Positions 45,228 through 55,905 are shown, counted from the stretch's first letter. The stretch: DNA of 64,000 nt from Betaproteobacteria bacterium (GCA_028866015.1 JAGWIW010000002.1:59929-123928), one strand, 5' to 3'. Notes: generated by a model not told the origin, from the sequence alone. Program-made: numbers and translations.

Positions 45228-45911
45228 TCAACACGGTTCCAGCAGCCCGTCCACAAGCTGATAGCGCGTGTCTGCGCGGCCAGCAAGTTGCAGGTCGTGG
45301 GTGACCATCACGAGGCCGGCACCCGTCTCGCGATTGAGGCGCACCATGAGATCGAACACTTGTTCCGCGGTGTGGCGGTCCAGGTTGCCCGTGGGTTCGT
45401 CTGCAAGCACCAGGCTGGGGCGAGTCACCAGGGCACGGGCCACGGCTGCGCGCTGACGCTCACCGCCGGACAATTCGGCCGGGCGGTGCTGCAGGCGGTG
45501 TCCCAGGCCGACCGCTTCCAGCATGGAAGCCGCTGCAGCCTGCGCTTGGGATTCCGGCACACGCCCAATGCGCAAGGGCATGGCCACATTTTCCAACGCG
45601 GAAAACTCCGGCAGGAGGTGATGAAACTGATACACGAATCCCAGATGGCGGTTGCGCAGCCACCCCACCTTCTTTTCAGGCAGCTTTGCCAGATCTTCGC
45701 CGTGAAGCAGCACCTGGCCGGTGCTGGGGCGATCAAGGCCGCCCAGCAGATGCAGCAGCGTGCTCTTGCCGCTGCCGGAGCTGCCCACGATCGCCACATG
45801 TTCTCCGGGACGCACCACCAGATCGACGCCGCATAACACGGAAACGTCCCGGTCACCCTGCTTGAACGTTTTCGCAAGACCCCGACACTGTAGGATGGGT
45901 GTGTCATTCAT
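45228..45911 (-). CDS. lolD: Lipoprotein-releasing system ATP-binding protein
   Basis: The 227-residue ABC ATPase has Walker [10 protein letters not shown], the signature LSGGERQR, Walker [13 protein letters not shown] and the LolD-typical [21 protein letters not shown] (key part FHHLLPEF). It powers LolC/E to extract outer-membrane lipoproteins from the inner membrane for LolA. ATG 45911 overlaps the permease stop by 8 bp. Confidence 0.95.
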   Translation of the reverse strand: MNDTPILQCRGLAKTFKQGDRDVSVLCGVDLVVRPGEHVAIVGSSGSGKSTLLHLLGGLDRPSTGQVLLHGEDLAKLPEKKVGWLRNRHLGFVYQFHHLLPEFSALENVAMPLRIGRVPESQAQAAAASMLEAVGLGHRLQHRPAELSGGERQRAAVARALVTRPSLVLADEPTGNLDRHTAEQVFDLMVRLNRETGAGLVMVTHDLQLAGRADTRYQLVDGLLEPC

Positions 45912-47148
45912 AGCGCAAAGCCTCTGCAGGCTGGATGCGGGCAGCCCGGTAGCTGGGATAGAGCGTCGCCAGCAGCGTCAGCACAAGCGAGGTCACCGTG
46001 ATGGCAATCACATCACCCCATTCCAGCTGGGACGGCAGTTCGGAAATGAAGTACACCTGGGGGGAAAGGAAATGGATGCCGAAGGTTTTCTCGATGAACG
46101 GCACGATGATATGAATATTGAGAGCCGTCACCACCCCCAATCCCACACCAAAGGCAGTGCCGATGACTCCGATAAGCGCGCCCTGGATCACAAAAATCTG
46201 CATGATGCTGCCCGGCGCGGCGCCCAAGGTGCGCAGGATGGCAATGTCCGCCTGCTTGTCGGTCACCACCATCACAAGCGTGGACACGATGTTGAAAGCA
46301 GCAACGGCCACAATCAGCAACAAAATGATGAACATCACGTTTTTCTCGATCGCCACCGCCCGGAACAGGTTGGCATGTTCGCGGGTCCAGTCGCTGATCC
46401 AGGCATCGATCGGAAGGGAGGAGGCCAGTTCATGGGCCACCCGCGGTGCATCCATCAAGTCCTTGAGCTTCAGGCGCACGCCGGTGACACGATCACCCAG
46501 CCTGAACAGCACCTGCGCATCCTTCATGTGGATCAGGGCGAGCCCGCTGTCATATTCATACATTCCGACCTGGAATATGCCCACCACCGTAAACTGCTTG
46601 AGGCGCGGCAACATTCCGGCAGGAGTGATCTGCCCTTGCGGAGTGATCACCACCACCCGGTCACCAACGCCCGCATGCAGCGCCTGAGCCAGGTCATATC
46701 CCAGCACAATGCCAAAAGAACCAGGCTGCAGGTCCTCCATGCGCCCTGATTTCATGTGCTTGCCGATCTCCGCCACCTTGGCTTCCTCGGCAGGCAGGAT
46801 GCCGCGAACCAGCGTCCCCTGCACATGGTCGTCGAACGACAGCATGGCCTGCCCCATCACATACGGCGCCGCACCGACCACTTCCTGATTGCGCGATGCT
46901 TCCGCAGCAACAGCGGGCCAGTTGGCCAGCGGTTGGTCTGTGCCGAATACCTGCACGTGGGATGCCACCCCCAGGATGCGCTCGCGCATTTCCTTCTGGA
47001 AGCCATTCATCACCGACAGCACGATGATGAGCGCCGCAACACCCAGGCCAATCCCGGCCATGGAGATGAGGGAGATGAAAGAAATGAAATGGTTGCGTCG
47101 CTTGGCGCGGGTATAGCGCAAGCCGATCGTGATTTCGAAGCGGGCCAT
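45904..47148 (-). CDS. lolC: Lipoprotein-releasing system permease (LolC/LolE family)
   Basis: The 414-residue protein has the LolC/E layout: an N-terminal span ([19 protein letters not shown]), a periplasmic domain of about 225 residues, and three C-terminal spans (about 270-300, 318-345, 375-400). It begins [18 protein letters not shown], typical of the family. Only one permease gene is present, as in species where a single LolF-like subunit acts as a homodimer, so LolC or LolF naming is uncertain. It is coupled to lolD. Confidence 0.9.
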   Translation of the reverse strand: MARFEITIGLRYTRAKRRNHFISFISLISMAGIGLGVAALIIVLSVMNGFQKEMRERILGVASHVQVFGTDQPLANWPAVAAEASRNQEVVGAAPYVMGQAMLSFDDHVQGTLVRGILPAEEAKVAEIGKHMKSGRMEDLQPGSFGIVLGYDLAQALHAGVGDRVVVITPQGQITPAGMLPRLKQFTVVGIFQVGMYEYDSGLALIHMKDAQVLFRLGDRVTGVRLKLKDLMDAPRVAHELASSLPIDAWISDWTREHANLFRAVAIEKNVMFIILLLIVAVAAFNIVSTLVMVVTDKQADIAILRTLGAAPGSIMQIFVIQGALIGVIGTAFGVGLGVVTALNIHIIVPFIEKTFGIHFLSPQVYFISELPSQLEWGDVIAITVTSLVLTLLATLYPSYRAARIQPAEALRYE

Positions 47149-47169
47149 GGGAAGGGGTACCCTTTCCGC

Positions 47170-48651
47170 CTATTCGCGACGCAACTGGGGAAACAGGATA
47201 ACGTCGCGAATGCTGGGACTGTCCGTCAGCAGCATCACCAGCCGGTCAATGCCGATGCCTTCGCCAGCCGTGGGCGGCAGACCATGTTCCAGGGCACGCA
47301 CATAGTCGGCATCATAGTGCATTGCTTCCTGGTCTCCTGCCTCCTTCTGGCGCACCTGTTCACGGAAACGTTCAGCCTGGTCTTCGGCATCGTTGAGCTC
47401 GGAAAAGCCATTGGCGATTTCACGCCCGGTGATGAACAGCTCAAAGCGCTCGGTGATTTCCGGCCGGCTGTCGCTGCGGCGCGCCAGGGGGGAGACTTCG
47501 GCTGGATAGTCGATGATGAACGTGGGATCGAACAGCTGGCTTTCGGTGGTTTCTTCGAACAGCAACAGTTGCAGGCCGCCCAAGCCTTCATTCGGGCGGA
47601 TGTTGGCTCCCAGCCGGGTGACTTCCTGGCGCAGGAAAGCGATGTCCGCAAGTTGCGCTTCCGTGTACTGCGGCTGGTAATGGCGAATGGCCTCCGTGAT
47701 GGTAAGCCGCGCAAACGGCTTGCTGAAATCCAGCTCACGACCGCCATAGGAAAACCGGGTCGTTCCCAGTACAGACTGGGCCACAAAACGGAACATGTCT
47801 TCGGTGAGTTGCATCAGGTACCGGTAATCCCGGTAGGCCTCATAAAACTCGATCATGGTGAATTCCGGATTATGCCGGGTGGAAATCCCCTCGTTCCGGA
47901 AATTCCTGTTGATTTCAAACACCCGCTCCATGCCGCCCACCACAAGGCGCTTGAGGTAGAGCTCGGGAGCAATGCGCAGGAACAGCTCCATGTCGAGGGC
48001 ATTGTGGTGGGTAATGAACGGCTTGGCTGCAGCACCGCCCGGAATGGGATGCATCATGGGGGTTTCCACTTCCAGGTAGCCGCGCTCCACAAGGAATTCC
48101 CGAACTTTTTGCACGATGCGGCTGCGCGTCACGAACACCCGGCGCGATTCCTCGCTGGTGATCAGGTCGAGGTAGCGTTGACGGTACTTTTGCTCCTGGT
48201 CAGCCAGACCATGGAATTTTTCAGGCAGCGGCCGGATTGCTTTGACCAGCAAGCGCACCGAAGTGACTTGCACTGACAGCTCCCCGGTCCTGGTCTTGAA
48301 CAGGGTGCCGGTGGCCCCAAGAATGTCACCCAAGTCCCAATGCTTGAAAGCGTCATAGACCGCTTCCCCCACCGCATCGCGCTGCACATAGAGCTGGATG
48401 CGTCCGGACCCGTCCTGCAATGTGGCAAAGCTCGCCTTGCCCATGAGTCGCTTGAGCATCATGCGTCCGGCCACATTCACCTGCACGGGCTGGGCTTCGA
48501 GCGTCGCAGCTTCGATCGCATCGAATTCGGCATGAAGGGGTCCTGCCTCGTGCGTCCGCTGAAAATCGTTGGGGAAAGCGGTTCCCGCAGCGCGGATCGC
48601 GGCAAGCTTGGCCCGCCGTTCTTCAATGATCTGGTTGCTGTCGTCCGACAT
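47170..48651 (-). CDS. lysS: Lysyl-tRNA synthetase, class II
   Basis: The 493-residue protein has an N-terminal OB-fold anticodon-binding domain (about 55-160) and a class II core with [34 protein letters not shown] (motif 2) and [16 protein letters not shown] (motif 3). It charges tRNA-Lys. ATG 48651 (MSDDSNQ) is chosen; upstream codons belong to the prfB 3' end read in another frame. prfB-lysS adjacency is common in bacteria. Confidence 0.96.
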   Translation of the reverse strand: MSDDSNQIIEERRAKLAAIRAAGTAFPNDFQRTHEAGPLHAEFDAIEAATLEAQPVQVNVAGRMMLKRLMGKASFATLQDGSGRIQLYVQRDAVGEAVYDAFKHWDLGDILGATGTLFKTRTGELSVQVTSVRLLVKAIRPLPEKFHGLADQEQKYRQRYLDLITSEESRRVFVTRSRIVQKVREFLVERGYLEVETPMMHPIPGGAAAKPFITHHNALDMELFLRIAPELYLKRLVVGGMERVFEINRNFRNEGISTRHNPEFTMIEFYEAYRDYRYLMQLTEDMFRFVAQSVLGTTRFSYGGRELDFSKPFARLTITEAIRHYQPQYTEAQLADIAFLRQEVTRLGANIRPNEGLGGLQLLLFEETTESQLFDPTFIIDYPAEVSPLARRSDSRPEITERFELFITGREIANGFSELNDAEDQAERFREQVRQKEAGDQEAMHYDADYVRALEHGLPPTAGEGIGIDRLVMLLTDSPSIRDVILFPQLRRE

Positions 48652-48679
48652 GATGTTCTCTCTGATGATTGCTTCGGTA

Positions 48680-49784
48680 CTAGATACCCTGCTTGAGGCT
48701 GGCTTCAATGAAACCGTCAAGGTCGCCATCCAGGACAGCCTGGGTATTTCCCACTTCCACGTTGGTGCGCAAGTCCTTGATGCGGGACTGGTCAAGCACG
48801 TAAGAACGAATCTGGTGGCCCCAGCCGATATCGGTCTTGCTGTCTTCCATGGCCTGTTTTTCAGCGTTGCGCTTGCGCAATTCTGCCTCATACAGGCGGG
48901 ATTTCAGCATGGCCATGGCCTCAGCCCGGTTGCGATGCTGGGAACGGTCATTCTGGCACTGCACCACGATACCTGATGGCAGGTGGGTAATGCGCACGGC
49001 AGAATCGGTCTTGTTGATGTGCTGGCCACCGGCTCCCGAGGCGCGGAACGTGTCGATGCGCAGATCGGCCGGATTGATTTCCACCGCAATCGATTCATCC
49101 ACTTCGGGATAAACAAATACCGAAGCAAAAGACGTGTGGCGCCGGTTTCCGGAATCGAAGGGGGACTTGCGTACCAGGCGGTGAATGCCGGTTTCGGTAC
49201 GCAGGTAGCCGTAAGCGTAGGCGCCGCTGATCTTCAGCGACGCGCTTTTGATGCCCGCGACTTCCCCGGGGGACTCTTCCAGGATTTCCACGCTGAAGGA
49301 CTTGCGTTCGCAATATCGAACATACATGCGCAACATCATCGAGGCCCAGTCCTGGGCCTCGGTTCCCCCCGAGCCGGACTGGATATCGACAAAACAGTTG
49401 GCCGGATCCAGTGGATTGGAAAACATCCGCTGGAATTCCATGGCAGCCACCAGTTTTTCCGTTACCTGCAGATCTTCGTCCACCGCCTGCAGGGATTCGT
49501 CATCCTGTTCGGCATGGGCGAGCTCAAACAACTCGCGTGCGTCTTTCAGGCCCCGTGTGGCCGTCTCGATGGAGTGGACCGTTTCCTCCAGCGTCTTTCG
49601 TTCTCGCCCGAGTTCCTGGCTCTTCTTGCTGTCTTCCCAGGTGGAAGGGTGTTCGGCAAGCCTGACGACTTCCGTCAGCCGTTCGACTTTGGCATCGAAG
49701 TCAAAGATACCTCCGCAAGGCCTGGATGCGCTCATCCAGGTCCTGGAGCAGGTGTTCGATCGCGTTGAGTTGTTCAGCTTCCAT
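48680..49784 (-). CDS. prfB: Peptide chain release factor 2 with programmed +1 frameshift
   Basis: Translation starts at ATG 49784, reads 27 codons to CTT (49706-49704), meets an in-frame TGA (49703-49701), and must shift +1 (skipping T 49703) to continue at GAC 49702. The site GGAGGTATCTTTGAC has the Shine-Dalgarno-like GGAGGT before CTTTGA, as in E. coli prfB. The joined protein is 367 residues, with the RF2-specific SPF tripeptide (RKSPFDSG) and the GGQ motif ([12 protein letters not shown]). RF2 releases at UGA and UAA and thereby controls its own synthesis. Confidence 0.95.
49701..49716 (-). promoter_or_regulatory. prfB programmed frameshift signal
   Basis: On the minus strand the site reads GCGGAGGTATCTTTGA. 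The slippery CTT codon is followed by an in-frame TGA, with GGAGGT acting as an internal Shine-Dalgarno three bases upstream. The downstream frame contains the rest of RF2. Confidence 0.93.
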
Positions 49785-49816
49785 GATTGCTTGTCGCCAA
49801 TGAGATAAACCCCACA

Positions 49817-51514
49817 TTATACACGCCAGTGCCTCACCTCCAGCTGCACCTGCCGCACGCCCTGCCATTCGTTGACACCCAGGTGATAAAGCATTTCCAC
49901 CTCCTGCGGCAAGGCTTCGGCCTGGCCGAACAGGATGGCGTCAAAGACCAGTCCCTGATGGCCCAGCTTGAGCTTCAGGTGTCGTTGTCCCACCACGCGC
50001 TGCTGAATCACGGCAAAGCGTCCCTTGAACAGGGGCTCGGGAAATCCCTGCCCCCAAACCCGGGCCTGCAAGGCTTGGGCTACCGGCAAGGTCATTTCGG
50101 CCGCTTCCGGCTCTCCGTCATGGATGATCTGCTCGGCCAGGTCTGCTGGGCCGAGGCATTCCCGTGCCACGGCCTCGAAGGCGGATTCGAATCGGGTCAG
50201 ATCGGTCCGGTGCAAAGTCAGCCCGGCTGCGGCGGCATGCCCTCCGAATCGACGGATGAGTTCAGGTTCACGCTTGGTGACCTGATCAAGGGCATCGCGC
50301 AGGTGAAAGCCGGCAATGCTGCGTCCGGATCCGCGAATTTCATCTTCATCGGTACCTGGAGCAAACACAATCACAGGCCGGTGGTAGCGATCCTTCAGCC
50401 GGGAGGCGAGGATGCCGACCACTCCCGGATGCCAGGCCTCATCATGCAGGCAAAGGGTATAGCGCTCTGCCACATCGAATGCCTCGAGTCGTTCGAGCGC
50501 ATCTGCCTGCATCACGCTTTCAACCTCACGCCGCTCCCGGTTGAACGCATCGAGGCGTTGCGCATGTTGCAAGGCTTCTGAAGGGTTGTCGCTCACCAGG
50601 CATTCAATGCCGTGCGTCATGTCTTCCATGCGCCCAGCAGCGTTAAGCCGGGGTCCGAGCACAAACCCCAGGTCGGCGCTGCGAGCCGCGCTTTCAGGAC
50701 GCTCGGCCACCCGGTACAAGGCCCGGATGCCTGACACGGCGCGCCCTGCTGCAATTCGCCTGAGGCCAGCCTGCACCAGCAGGCGGTTGTTGCGGTCCAG
50801 GCGCACCACGTCTGCAACCGTACCCAGGGCCACCAGGTCAAGCAGCGCCCCCAGCACGGGCTCGGCCTGATGCTGCCAGCGTCCGCGACGACGCAGTTCG
50901 GCACGCAGCGCCATCATCACGTAGAACATCACGCCCACACCAGCTAGGCATTTGCTGGGGAAAGGGCAGCCGGGCTGGTTCGGATTGACGATGGCGGCCG
51001 CATCCGGCAGTTGGGTCCCGGGCAGGTGATGGTCAGTCACGAGCACCGGAATCCCCAGACGATTTGCTTCCGCCACCCCAGCCACGCTGGCAATGCCGTT
51101 GTCCACCGTCACGATCAGCTGTGGCTGACGCGGCAAGGCCAGCCGCACCACTTCAGGGGTCAACCCGTAACCCAATGTCAGGCGGTTGGGGACCATGTAG
51201 TCCACTTGCGCGCCCATGGCACGCAAGGCGCGCAGCCCGACGGCACAGGCTGTGGCCCCATCGGCATCGTAGTCGGCGACGATCAGGAGGCGTTTGCCTT
51301 CATCAATGGCATCTGCCAGCAAACCCGCAGCCACATCGATGCCCTTGAGTTGGTCAAAGGGAATCAGGCCAGCAAGATCAGGGTCGCCCAGGTCTTCTGC
51401 TATGCCACCACGAGCCGCCAGAACACGAGCCAGCAACGGTGGAGCACCAGCAGCGAGCAACGGAGCCAAAAGGCCTTCCCCCGATGGCCGCTGGGCCCAT
51501 AAAACCCCGCTCAT
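49817..51514 (-). CDS. recJ: Single-stranded-DNA-specific exonuclease RecJ
   Basis: The 565-residue DHH-family nuclease has motif I IVADYDADGATAC, VTVDNGIAS, VLVTDHHLPG (DHH motif), and GHAAAAGLTL in the DHHA1 domain, followed by an OB-fold C terminus. It degrades single-stranded DNA 5' to 3' in recombination and mismatch repair. Its ATG lies next to the stop of the RpfE-like gene. Confidence 0.96.
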   Translation of the reverse strand: MSGVLWAQRPSGEGLLAPLLAAGAPPLLARVLAARGGIAEDLGDPDLAGLIPFDQLKGIDVAAGLLADAIDEGKRLLIVADYDADGATACAVGLRALRAMGAQVDYMVPNRLTLGYGLTPEVVRLALPRQPQLIVTVDNGIASVAGVAEANRLGIPVLVTDHHLPGTQLPDAAAIVNPNQPGCPFPSKCLAGVGVMFYVMMALRAELRRRGRWQHQAEPVLGALLDLVALGTVADVVRLDRNNRLLVQAGLRRIAAGRAVSGIRALYRVAERPESAARSADLGFVLGPRLNAAGRMEDMTHGIECLVSDNPSEALQHAQRLDAFNRERREVESVMQADALERLEAFDVAERYTLCLHDEAWHPGVVGILASRLKDRYHRPVIVFAPGTDEDEIRGSGRSIAGFHLRDALDQVTKREPELIRRFGGHAAAAGLTLHRTDLTRFESAFEAVARECLGPADLAEQIIHDGEPEAAEMTLPVAQALQARVWGQGFPEPLFKGRFAVIQQRVVGQRHLKLKLGHQGLVFDAILFGQAEALPQEVEMLYHLGVNEWQGVRQVQLEVRHWRV

Positions 51515-52402
51515 TCAGGCATGCTCCAGGGCAGGAATACCGGACAGGCGCGTCAGCGGACGAGCTCGGCGCCAAAACCGCCACAGTTGCCATCGGGCAA
51601 GCGTCAGCCTCGCCGCGCATCGCCCTTCCAGTGCAACCAGGGTAACCGCCTCCAGTTCGCCGGACTTCAAACGTCGCAACAAGGGCCCGAAAAGCTCCCG
51701 GTCAAGTTGCTGGGCTGCTTCCTGCCAGGCAATCTCGTCGCCATAAGCCGAAGGGGCCCGCAAACTGTCCACCACCCGGGCCTCCCGATCAGCCACTGCT
51801 GGGCAATCCCAGAACCAGACCCCGCTGATGGCCCGTTCCCGGCGCGCTTCCCGGTTCTGGTTGACGGGATGCTCATGAAACAGCATTTGCACTTCGTTGA
51901 ACACACTGCGCCAATGCTGCGCCGCTTCCCCTTGCGGCAGAAAACCGTCGATGTTTCGCCCAACCCGACGCAACGGGTGAGTGGTCTGAATGCGGGGGGG
52001 GGCCTGCAGCCCAACCAGCCAGGCGGTCGGGGTCACTGGGAAAAACTTGAGGCCATGGCCTTCAAAATGACCGTTGAGCACGGCTACCAAAGCCTGGGCC
52101 TCTTCTGTCGACAAGGAAAAGCTATAGCGCTCAAGCAGCAGAAGGGCGTCCCCTTCCACCTGCAAATGAATGGGGTCGGCACACAACCAGTGAGGCGCTT
52201 CCTGGGCAATGCCTGCTTCATGGGCCATGCGCTCGGCCAGTGACCGCCCCCCAGCCGCATCGGGCCACTCTTCAAGCACGCTCCGGTTTGGGGAAAGGAC
52301 GAGCTGTCCTCGGGCCAGCGCCAGCTCCAGATGAGGCAGTCGCGGAACTGATCGGTCAGGGATTTCCGGAAACAGGCCGGGTATGAGAAATACCGGATGC
52401 AT
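51515..52402 (-). CDS. RpfE-like conserved protein of unknown biochemical role
   Basis: The 295-residue protein resembles the RpfE-type proteins next to recJ in xanthomonads and betaproteobacteria (sometimes described as phosphoglycerate-mutase-like). It shows WLCADPIHLQVEGDALLLL, RNIDGFLPQGEAAQHWRSVFNEVQMLFHEHPVNQNRE (key part NEVQMLFHEHPVN) and SGVWFWDCPA. It has no signal peptide and no recognised catalytic motif. ATG 52402 with CTGGGG upstream is chosen; the longer frame to 52471 enters the thiolase gene. Confidence 0.7.
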   Translation of the reverse strand: MHPVFLIPGLFPEIPDRSVPRLPHLELALARGQLVLSPNRSVLEEWPDAAGGRSLAERMAHEAGIAQEAPHWLCADPIHLQVEGDALLLLERYSFSLSTEEAQALVAVLNGHFEGHGLKFFPVTPTAWLVGLQAPPRIQTTHPLRRVGRNIDGFLPQGEAAQHWRSVFNEVQMLFHEHPVNQNREARRERAISGVWFWDCPAVADREARVVDSLRAPSAYGDEIAWQEAAQQLDRELFGPLLRRLKSGELEAVTLVALEGRCAARLTLARWQLWRFWRRARPLTRLSGIPALEHA

Positions 52403-52427
52403 GCCCCAGCCCGTTGCCCCTGCCCAG

Positions 52428-53606
52428 TTACAGGCGTTCGAAAATGGTGGCGATGCCCTGGCCGCCGCCAATGCACATGGTCACGAGTGCGTACCGGCCT
52501 CCGGTACGTTGCAGCTCATGAAGCGCCTTGGTGGCGATGAACGCTCCGGAACAGCCCACGGGATGGCCCAGTGCAATGGCCCCTCCGTTGGGATTGGTTT
52601 TTTGCGGGTCCAGACCAAGTCCCCGGGAAACCGCAATGGCCTGCGCTGCAAAAGCCTCGTTGGACTCGATCACGTCCATATGATCGAGCGTAAGCCCCGC
52701 CTTCTTCAGTGCTGCCTGGGTTGCGGGAATCGGTCCTTCTCCCATCAGGTGGCTGGGCACTCCGGCCACGGCGTAGGACACCAGGCGCGCCATGGGGCGA
52801 TAGCCGTTGCGTACAGCGGCTCCAGCCTCCGCCAGCACCAGGAAGGCTGCGCCGTCATTGATGCCCGAGGCATTGCCAGCCGTCACTGTTCCGTCCTTCT
52901 TGAAAGCCGGCTTCATGGCAGCCAGCTTTTCCAGAGTGGTTTCACGAGGGTGTTCGTCAGTGTCGAAAACTGTTTCCCCCTTGCGCGACTTCAAGGTGAT
53001 GGGGACGATCTGCGACTTGAATCGCCCTTCAGCAATGGCGCGCGCCGCACGACGCTGCGATTCAAGCGCAAAGGCGTCTTGCTCCTCACGGGAAATATTC
53101 CATTTCACCGCCAGGTTTTCAGCAGTGATCCCCATGTGACCTGCCCCGAAGGGATCAGTCAGGGTGGCCACCATCATGTCAATCATCGGGGTATCACCCA
53201 TGCGCGCCCCCGAACGCATGGCCGGGGACAGATATCCGCCCTGGGACATCACTTCAATCCCGCCGCCCAGACCGATCTCTGCGTCACCCAACAGGATGTT
53301 TTGTGCCGTGGATACGACCGCTTGCAGCCCTGATGCGCAGAGCCGGTTGACAGCCATGACAGTGGAATCCATGGACATGCCGCCTTCGATGCACGCCACA
53401 CGTGCCTGGTAGGGAAAACGGCTGCCGGTGGGGATGGTATTACCCACGGTACCGTATGTGACTTGCGCCGGATCAACGCCAGCGCGGGCGATGGCTTCCC
53501 GGATGACAATGCCGCCCAGCACTGCGGGTTCGAATCCAGAGAGTCCGCCACCAAAAGACCCGATTGCCGAACGCACAGCACTCAACACCACGACTTCCCT
53601 GCTCAT
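52428..53606 (-). CDS. phaA: Acetyl-CoA C-acetyltransferase (thiolase)
   Basis: The 392-residue thiolase has the active-site Cys in VNRLCASGLQAVV, the family signature NVNGGAIALGHPVGCSG-like segment (here NPNGGAIALGHPVGCSGA) and the second catalytic Cys in TMCIGGGQG. It condenses two acetyl-CoA to acetoacetyl-CoA, the first PHB step; use in fatty-acid oxidation cannot be excluded. ATG 53606 follows GGGAGAACAGAC. It lies 3.0 kb from phaB, with rimO, phaR and the phasin gene between. Confidence 0.88.
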   Translation of the reverse strand: MSREVVVLSAVRSAIGSFGGGLSGFEPAVLGGIVIREAIARAGVDPAQVTYGTVGNTIPTGSRFPYQARVACIEGGMSMDSTVMAVNRLCASGLQAVVSTAQNILLGDAEIGLGGGIEVMSQGGYLSPAMRSGARMGDTPMIDMMVATLTDPFGAGHMGITAENLAVKWNISREEQDAFALESQRRAARAIAEGRFKSQIVPITLKSRKGETVFDTDEHPRETTLEKLAAMKPAFKKDGTVTAGNASGINDGAAFLVLAEAGAAVRNGYRPMARLVSYAVAGVPSHLMGEGPIPATQAALKKAGLTLDHMDVIESNEAFAAQAIAVSRGLGLDPQKTNPNGGAIALGHPVGCSGAFIATKALHELQRTGGRYALVTMCIGGGQGIATIFERL

Positions 53607-53672
53607 GTCTGTTCTCCCATGCAGTCGATATCCAACCCAGGCCGCCGCAAGGCAGCCCATTTCCAGCCAGGG

Positions 53673-55004
53673 CTAAGCCACGCAACCCTGGAGATCGTGG
53701 TCGTCGGAGCTTTCTATCCGAACATCCACGAATTCGCCGGTCTTGAGCCGTGCGTCAGGCGACACCAGCACAACCCCGTCAATTTCAGGCGCATCGGCCG
53801 TGCTTCGGCCCATACCCCACCCGTCAGGCCGCACCTCGTCCACCAAGACACGCTGCACTGTTCCCACGCGACGCGCCAAACGCCCGGCGCTGATGCCAAC
53901 CTGCAGATCCATGAGGCGCGCCTGTCGCTCTTCCTTCACGGATTCGGGCACGGCCCCTGGCAATGCGTTGGCGCTGGCACCCTCTACCGGCGAATAGGTG
54001 AAGCAACCCACCCGGTCCAGGGACGCCGCCTCCAGAAAATCCAGCAACATCTGGAAATCGGCTTCAGTCTCCCCGGGAAACCCAACAATGAACGTACTGC
54101 GCAGCGCGAGATCCGGACAGGTCTTTCTCCACTCCTGTATCCGCTCGAGGGTTCGCTCCACGTCACCAGGCCGCTTCATCGCTTTCAGGATGCGCGGACT
54201 GGCATGCTGCAGCGGGACATCCAGGTAAGGCAGGATGCGGCCAGAGGCCATGAGCGGCATGAGCTCGTCCACGTGCGGGTAGGGATACACATAATGGAGG
54301 CGCACCCAGACTCCCAGTTCACCCAACGCCTGGGCCAGTTCGGTCATGCGCGACCGGAGGGGACGTCCATTCCAGAAACCGGTGCGGTACTTGATGTCCA
54401 CCCCATAGGCACTGGTGTCCTGGGAAATGACCAGCAATTCCCGAACGCCGGCTTTCACCAGATTTTCAGCTTCCCGCAGGACATCCCCGACAGGCCTGCT
54501 AACCAGATCTCCGCGCAGCGAAGGAATGATGCAGAAGCTGCATCGATGGTTGCAGCCTTCGGAAATTTTAAGGTAGGCGTAATGGCGCGGCGTGAGCTTG
54601 ATGCCCTGAGGCGGAATGAGGCTGGTGAAGGGATCGTGCGGCGGAGGCAGATGACGGTGAACGGCCTCCATGACTGCCGCCTTGTCATGCGGTCCGGTCA
54701 CTGCCAGCACCTGCGGATGCGCTTCCCGAATCCGCTCGGCATTGGCACCGAGGCAACCCGTCACGATGACATTGCCGTTCTCCTGCAGCGCTTCCCCAAT
54801 GGCTTCCAGCGATTCCTCAATGGCCGAGTCGATGAAGCCGCAGGTGTTTACCACCACCAGATCTGCCCCGTCGTAGGTCGGAGCAATGTCGTAGCCTTCA
54901 GCGCGCAGCTGGGTCAGTATCTGTTCCGAGTCCACCAGGGCTTTGGGACATCCCAGCGAAATAAACCCCACACGGCCCGTTGTCCCTGCAATCGATCGTG
55001 CCAC
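53673..55004 (-). CDS. rimO: Ribosomal protein S12 methylthiotransferase
   Basis: The 443-residue protein is a radical-SAM MTTase. The N-terminal UPF0004 domain has [25 protein letters not shown] and TGCLGANAE cysteines. The radical-SAM triad is in [14 protein letters not shown], and a TRAM domain ends it. It adds a methylthio group to an aspartate of S12. The start is GTG 55004, with GGAATAAG upstream, 3 bp after phaR. It was separated from MiaB by the [11 protein letters not shown] wording. Confidence 0.94.
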   Translation of the reverse strand: MARSIAGTTGRVGFISLGCPKALVDSEQILTQLRAEGYDIAPTYDGADLVVVNTCGFIDSAIEESLEAIGEALQENGNVIVTGCLGANAERIREAHPQVLAVTGPHDKAAVMEAVHRHLPPPHDPFTSLIPPQGIKLTPRHYAYLKISEGCNHRCSFCIIPSLRGDLVSRPVGDVLREAENLVKAGVRELLVISQDTSAYGVDIKYRTGFWNGRPLRSRMTELAQALGELGVWVRLHYVYPYPHVDELMPLMASGRILPYLDVPLQHASPRILKAMKRPGDVERTLERIQEWRKTCPDLALRSTFIVGFPGETEADFQMLLDFLEAASLDRVGCFTYSPVEGASANALPGAVPESVKEERQARLMDLQVGISAGRLARRVGTVQRVLVDEVRPDGWGMGRSTADAPEIDGVVLVSPDARLKTGEFVDVRIESSDDHDLQGCVA

Positions 55005-55007
55005 GGC

Positions 55008-55640
55008 TTATTCCGGTTCGCCGTCCGTTCGGGGCTTTTCTCCCGCCGACGGCTTGCTGTTGGATGGTTTGCTGGAAGCAGGTTCGCTTGGCGCAGCAGC
55101 AGGCCCATAGGGAAACGGGAAGCTGCCGAACATGGTGCGCGCCTGTCTTTGCATCTGGTTTTGCATTTCCATGAAAAGCTGGGTGCTCTGCTCCAGGTAA
55201 TTGCCCATCAAGCCCTGCAGCGCCGGACCCTGGGCGTTGAGAAACTGTTTCCAGACATCCGCGTTGACGCTGGGGGGCTCGCCCCCCCCGGCCACGGCCG
55301 CGGATTGCTCCTGCAGCTTCTTCTGGATATCGACAAAGCTCTGGATGCCTTTCTCCAGGTAATTGCCCATGAAGCCCTGCATGGCGTTCCCGTAGGAGCG
55401 AATCATCTGCGACAGCATGTCGGATGTGAAAAGGGGGTCCACCCCCGCCTCTTCTTCCAGAATGATCTGCATGAGGATATTGCGGGTCAGGTCCTGATTG
55501 GACTTGGCATCCACCACCTGAAAATCACGATGGTCCAGCACCAATTGCTTGACTTCCGACAACGTGATGTAGCTGCTGGTTTCAGTGTCGTAGAGCCTGC
55601 GGTTGGGATACTTCTTGATCAAGCGAACCGGTTTGGACAT
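55008..55640 (-). CDS. phaR: Polyhydroxyalkanoate synthesis repressor PhaR
   Basis: The 210-residue protein has the conserved DNA-binding N terminus RLIKKYPNRRLYDTETS and ITLSEVKQLVLDH, then two PHB-accumulation-associated repeats (NLYLEKGIQSF-like, here GNYLEKGIQSF and GNYLEQSTQLF) and a Pro/Ser/Lys-rich tail. PhaR represses phasin and its own genes until it is titrated to the granule surface. It is divergent from the phasin gene, with candidate operators between. rimO follows in the same direction. Confidence 0.93.
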   Translation of the reverse strand: MSKPVRLIKKYPNRRLYDTETSSYITLSEVKQLVLDHRDFQVVDAKSNQDLTRNILMQIILEEEAGVDPLFTSDMLSQMIRSYGNAMQGFMGNYLEKGIQSFVDIQKKLQEQSAAVAGGGEPPSVNADVWKQFLNAQGPALQGLMGNYLEQSTQLFMEMQNQMQRQARTMFGSFPFPYGPAAAPSEPASSKPSNSKPSAGEKPRTDGEPE

Positions 55641-55905
55641 GGGATTTGGACCTCAAAATTTGTGCGTTACACAATCAGCATGCGATAATGCGCACCATAA
55701 AGCCTGTGCTACTTTATCATAAAAATCATTAAAAACATTAAGTTAATAAACTGTTGCAGCGCAGCTAAAATATTTTATTGCAACGCACCAAAAAACGTTG
55801 ACAAGCCCCCTGCAAGTCTGTATCGTGGGAATTGTTGCAACGCAGCAAGCACGGCGGAGCCCGAAAACAAATCCTGGCGTCCGATACTTTCTAAGGAGTA
55901 CGCAA
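55641..55905. promoter_or_regulatory. phaR-phasin divergent control region with three TGC-N3-GCA boxes
   Basis: This 265-bp gap holds TTGCAGCGCAG (55754-55764), TTGCAACGCAC (55778-55788) and TTGCAACGCAG (55835-55845), three near-copies of a TGC-N3-GCA element. A sigma-70 promoter toward the phasin gene has TTGACA (55798-55803), 17 bp, TATCGT (55821-55826). Two boxes are upstream of the -35 and one is just after the -10. The arrangement suits repression by PhaR, whose known targets are TGC-rich. The remaining sequence is AT-rich without other genes. Confidence 0.7.

Noticed and set aside
46756..48276. 506-codon plus-strand frame
   Set aside because: It is antisense to the Lol permease and lysS genes; composition is His/Arg/Gln-rich shadow sequence.
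53463..55688. 741-codon open frame on the plus strand
   Set aside because: It is antisense to rimO and phaR, which have clear family motifs; the translated product has no recognisable domain. Long antisense frames are expected at this GC content.
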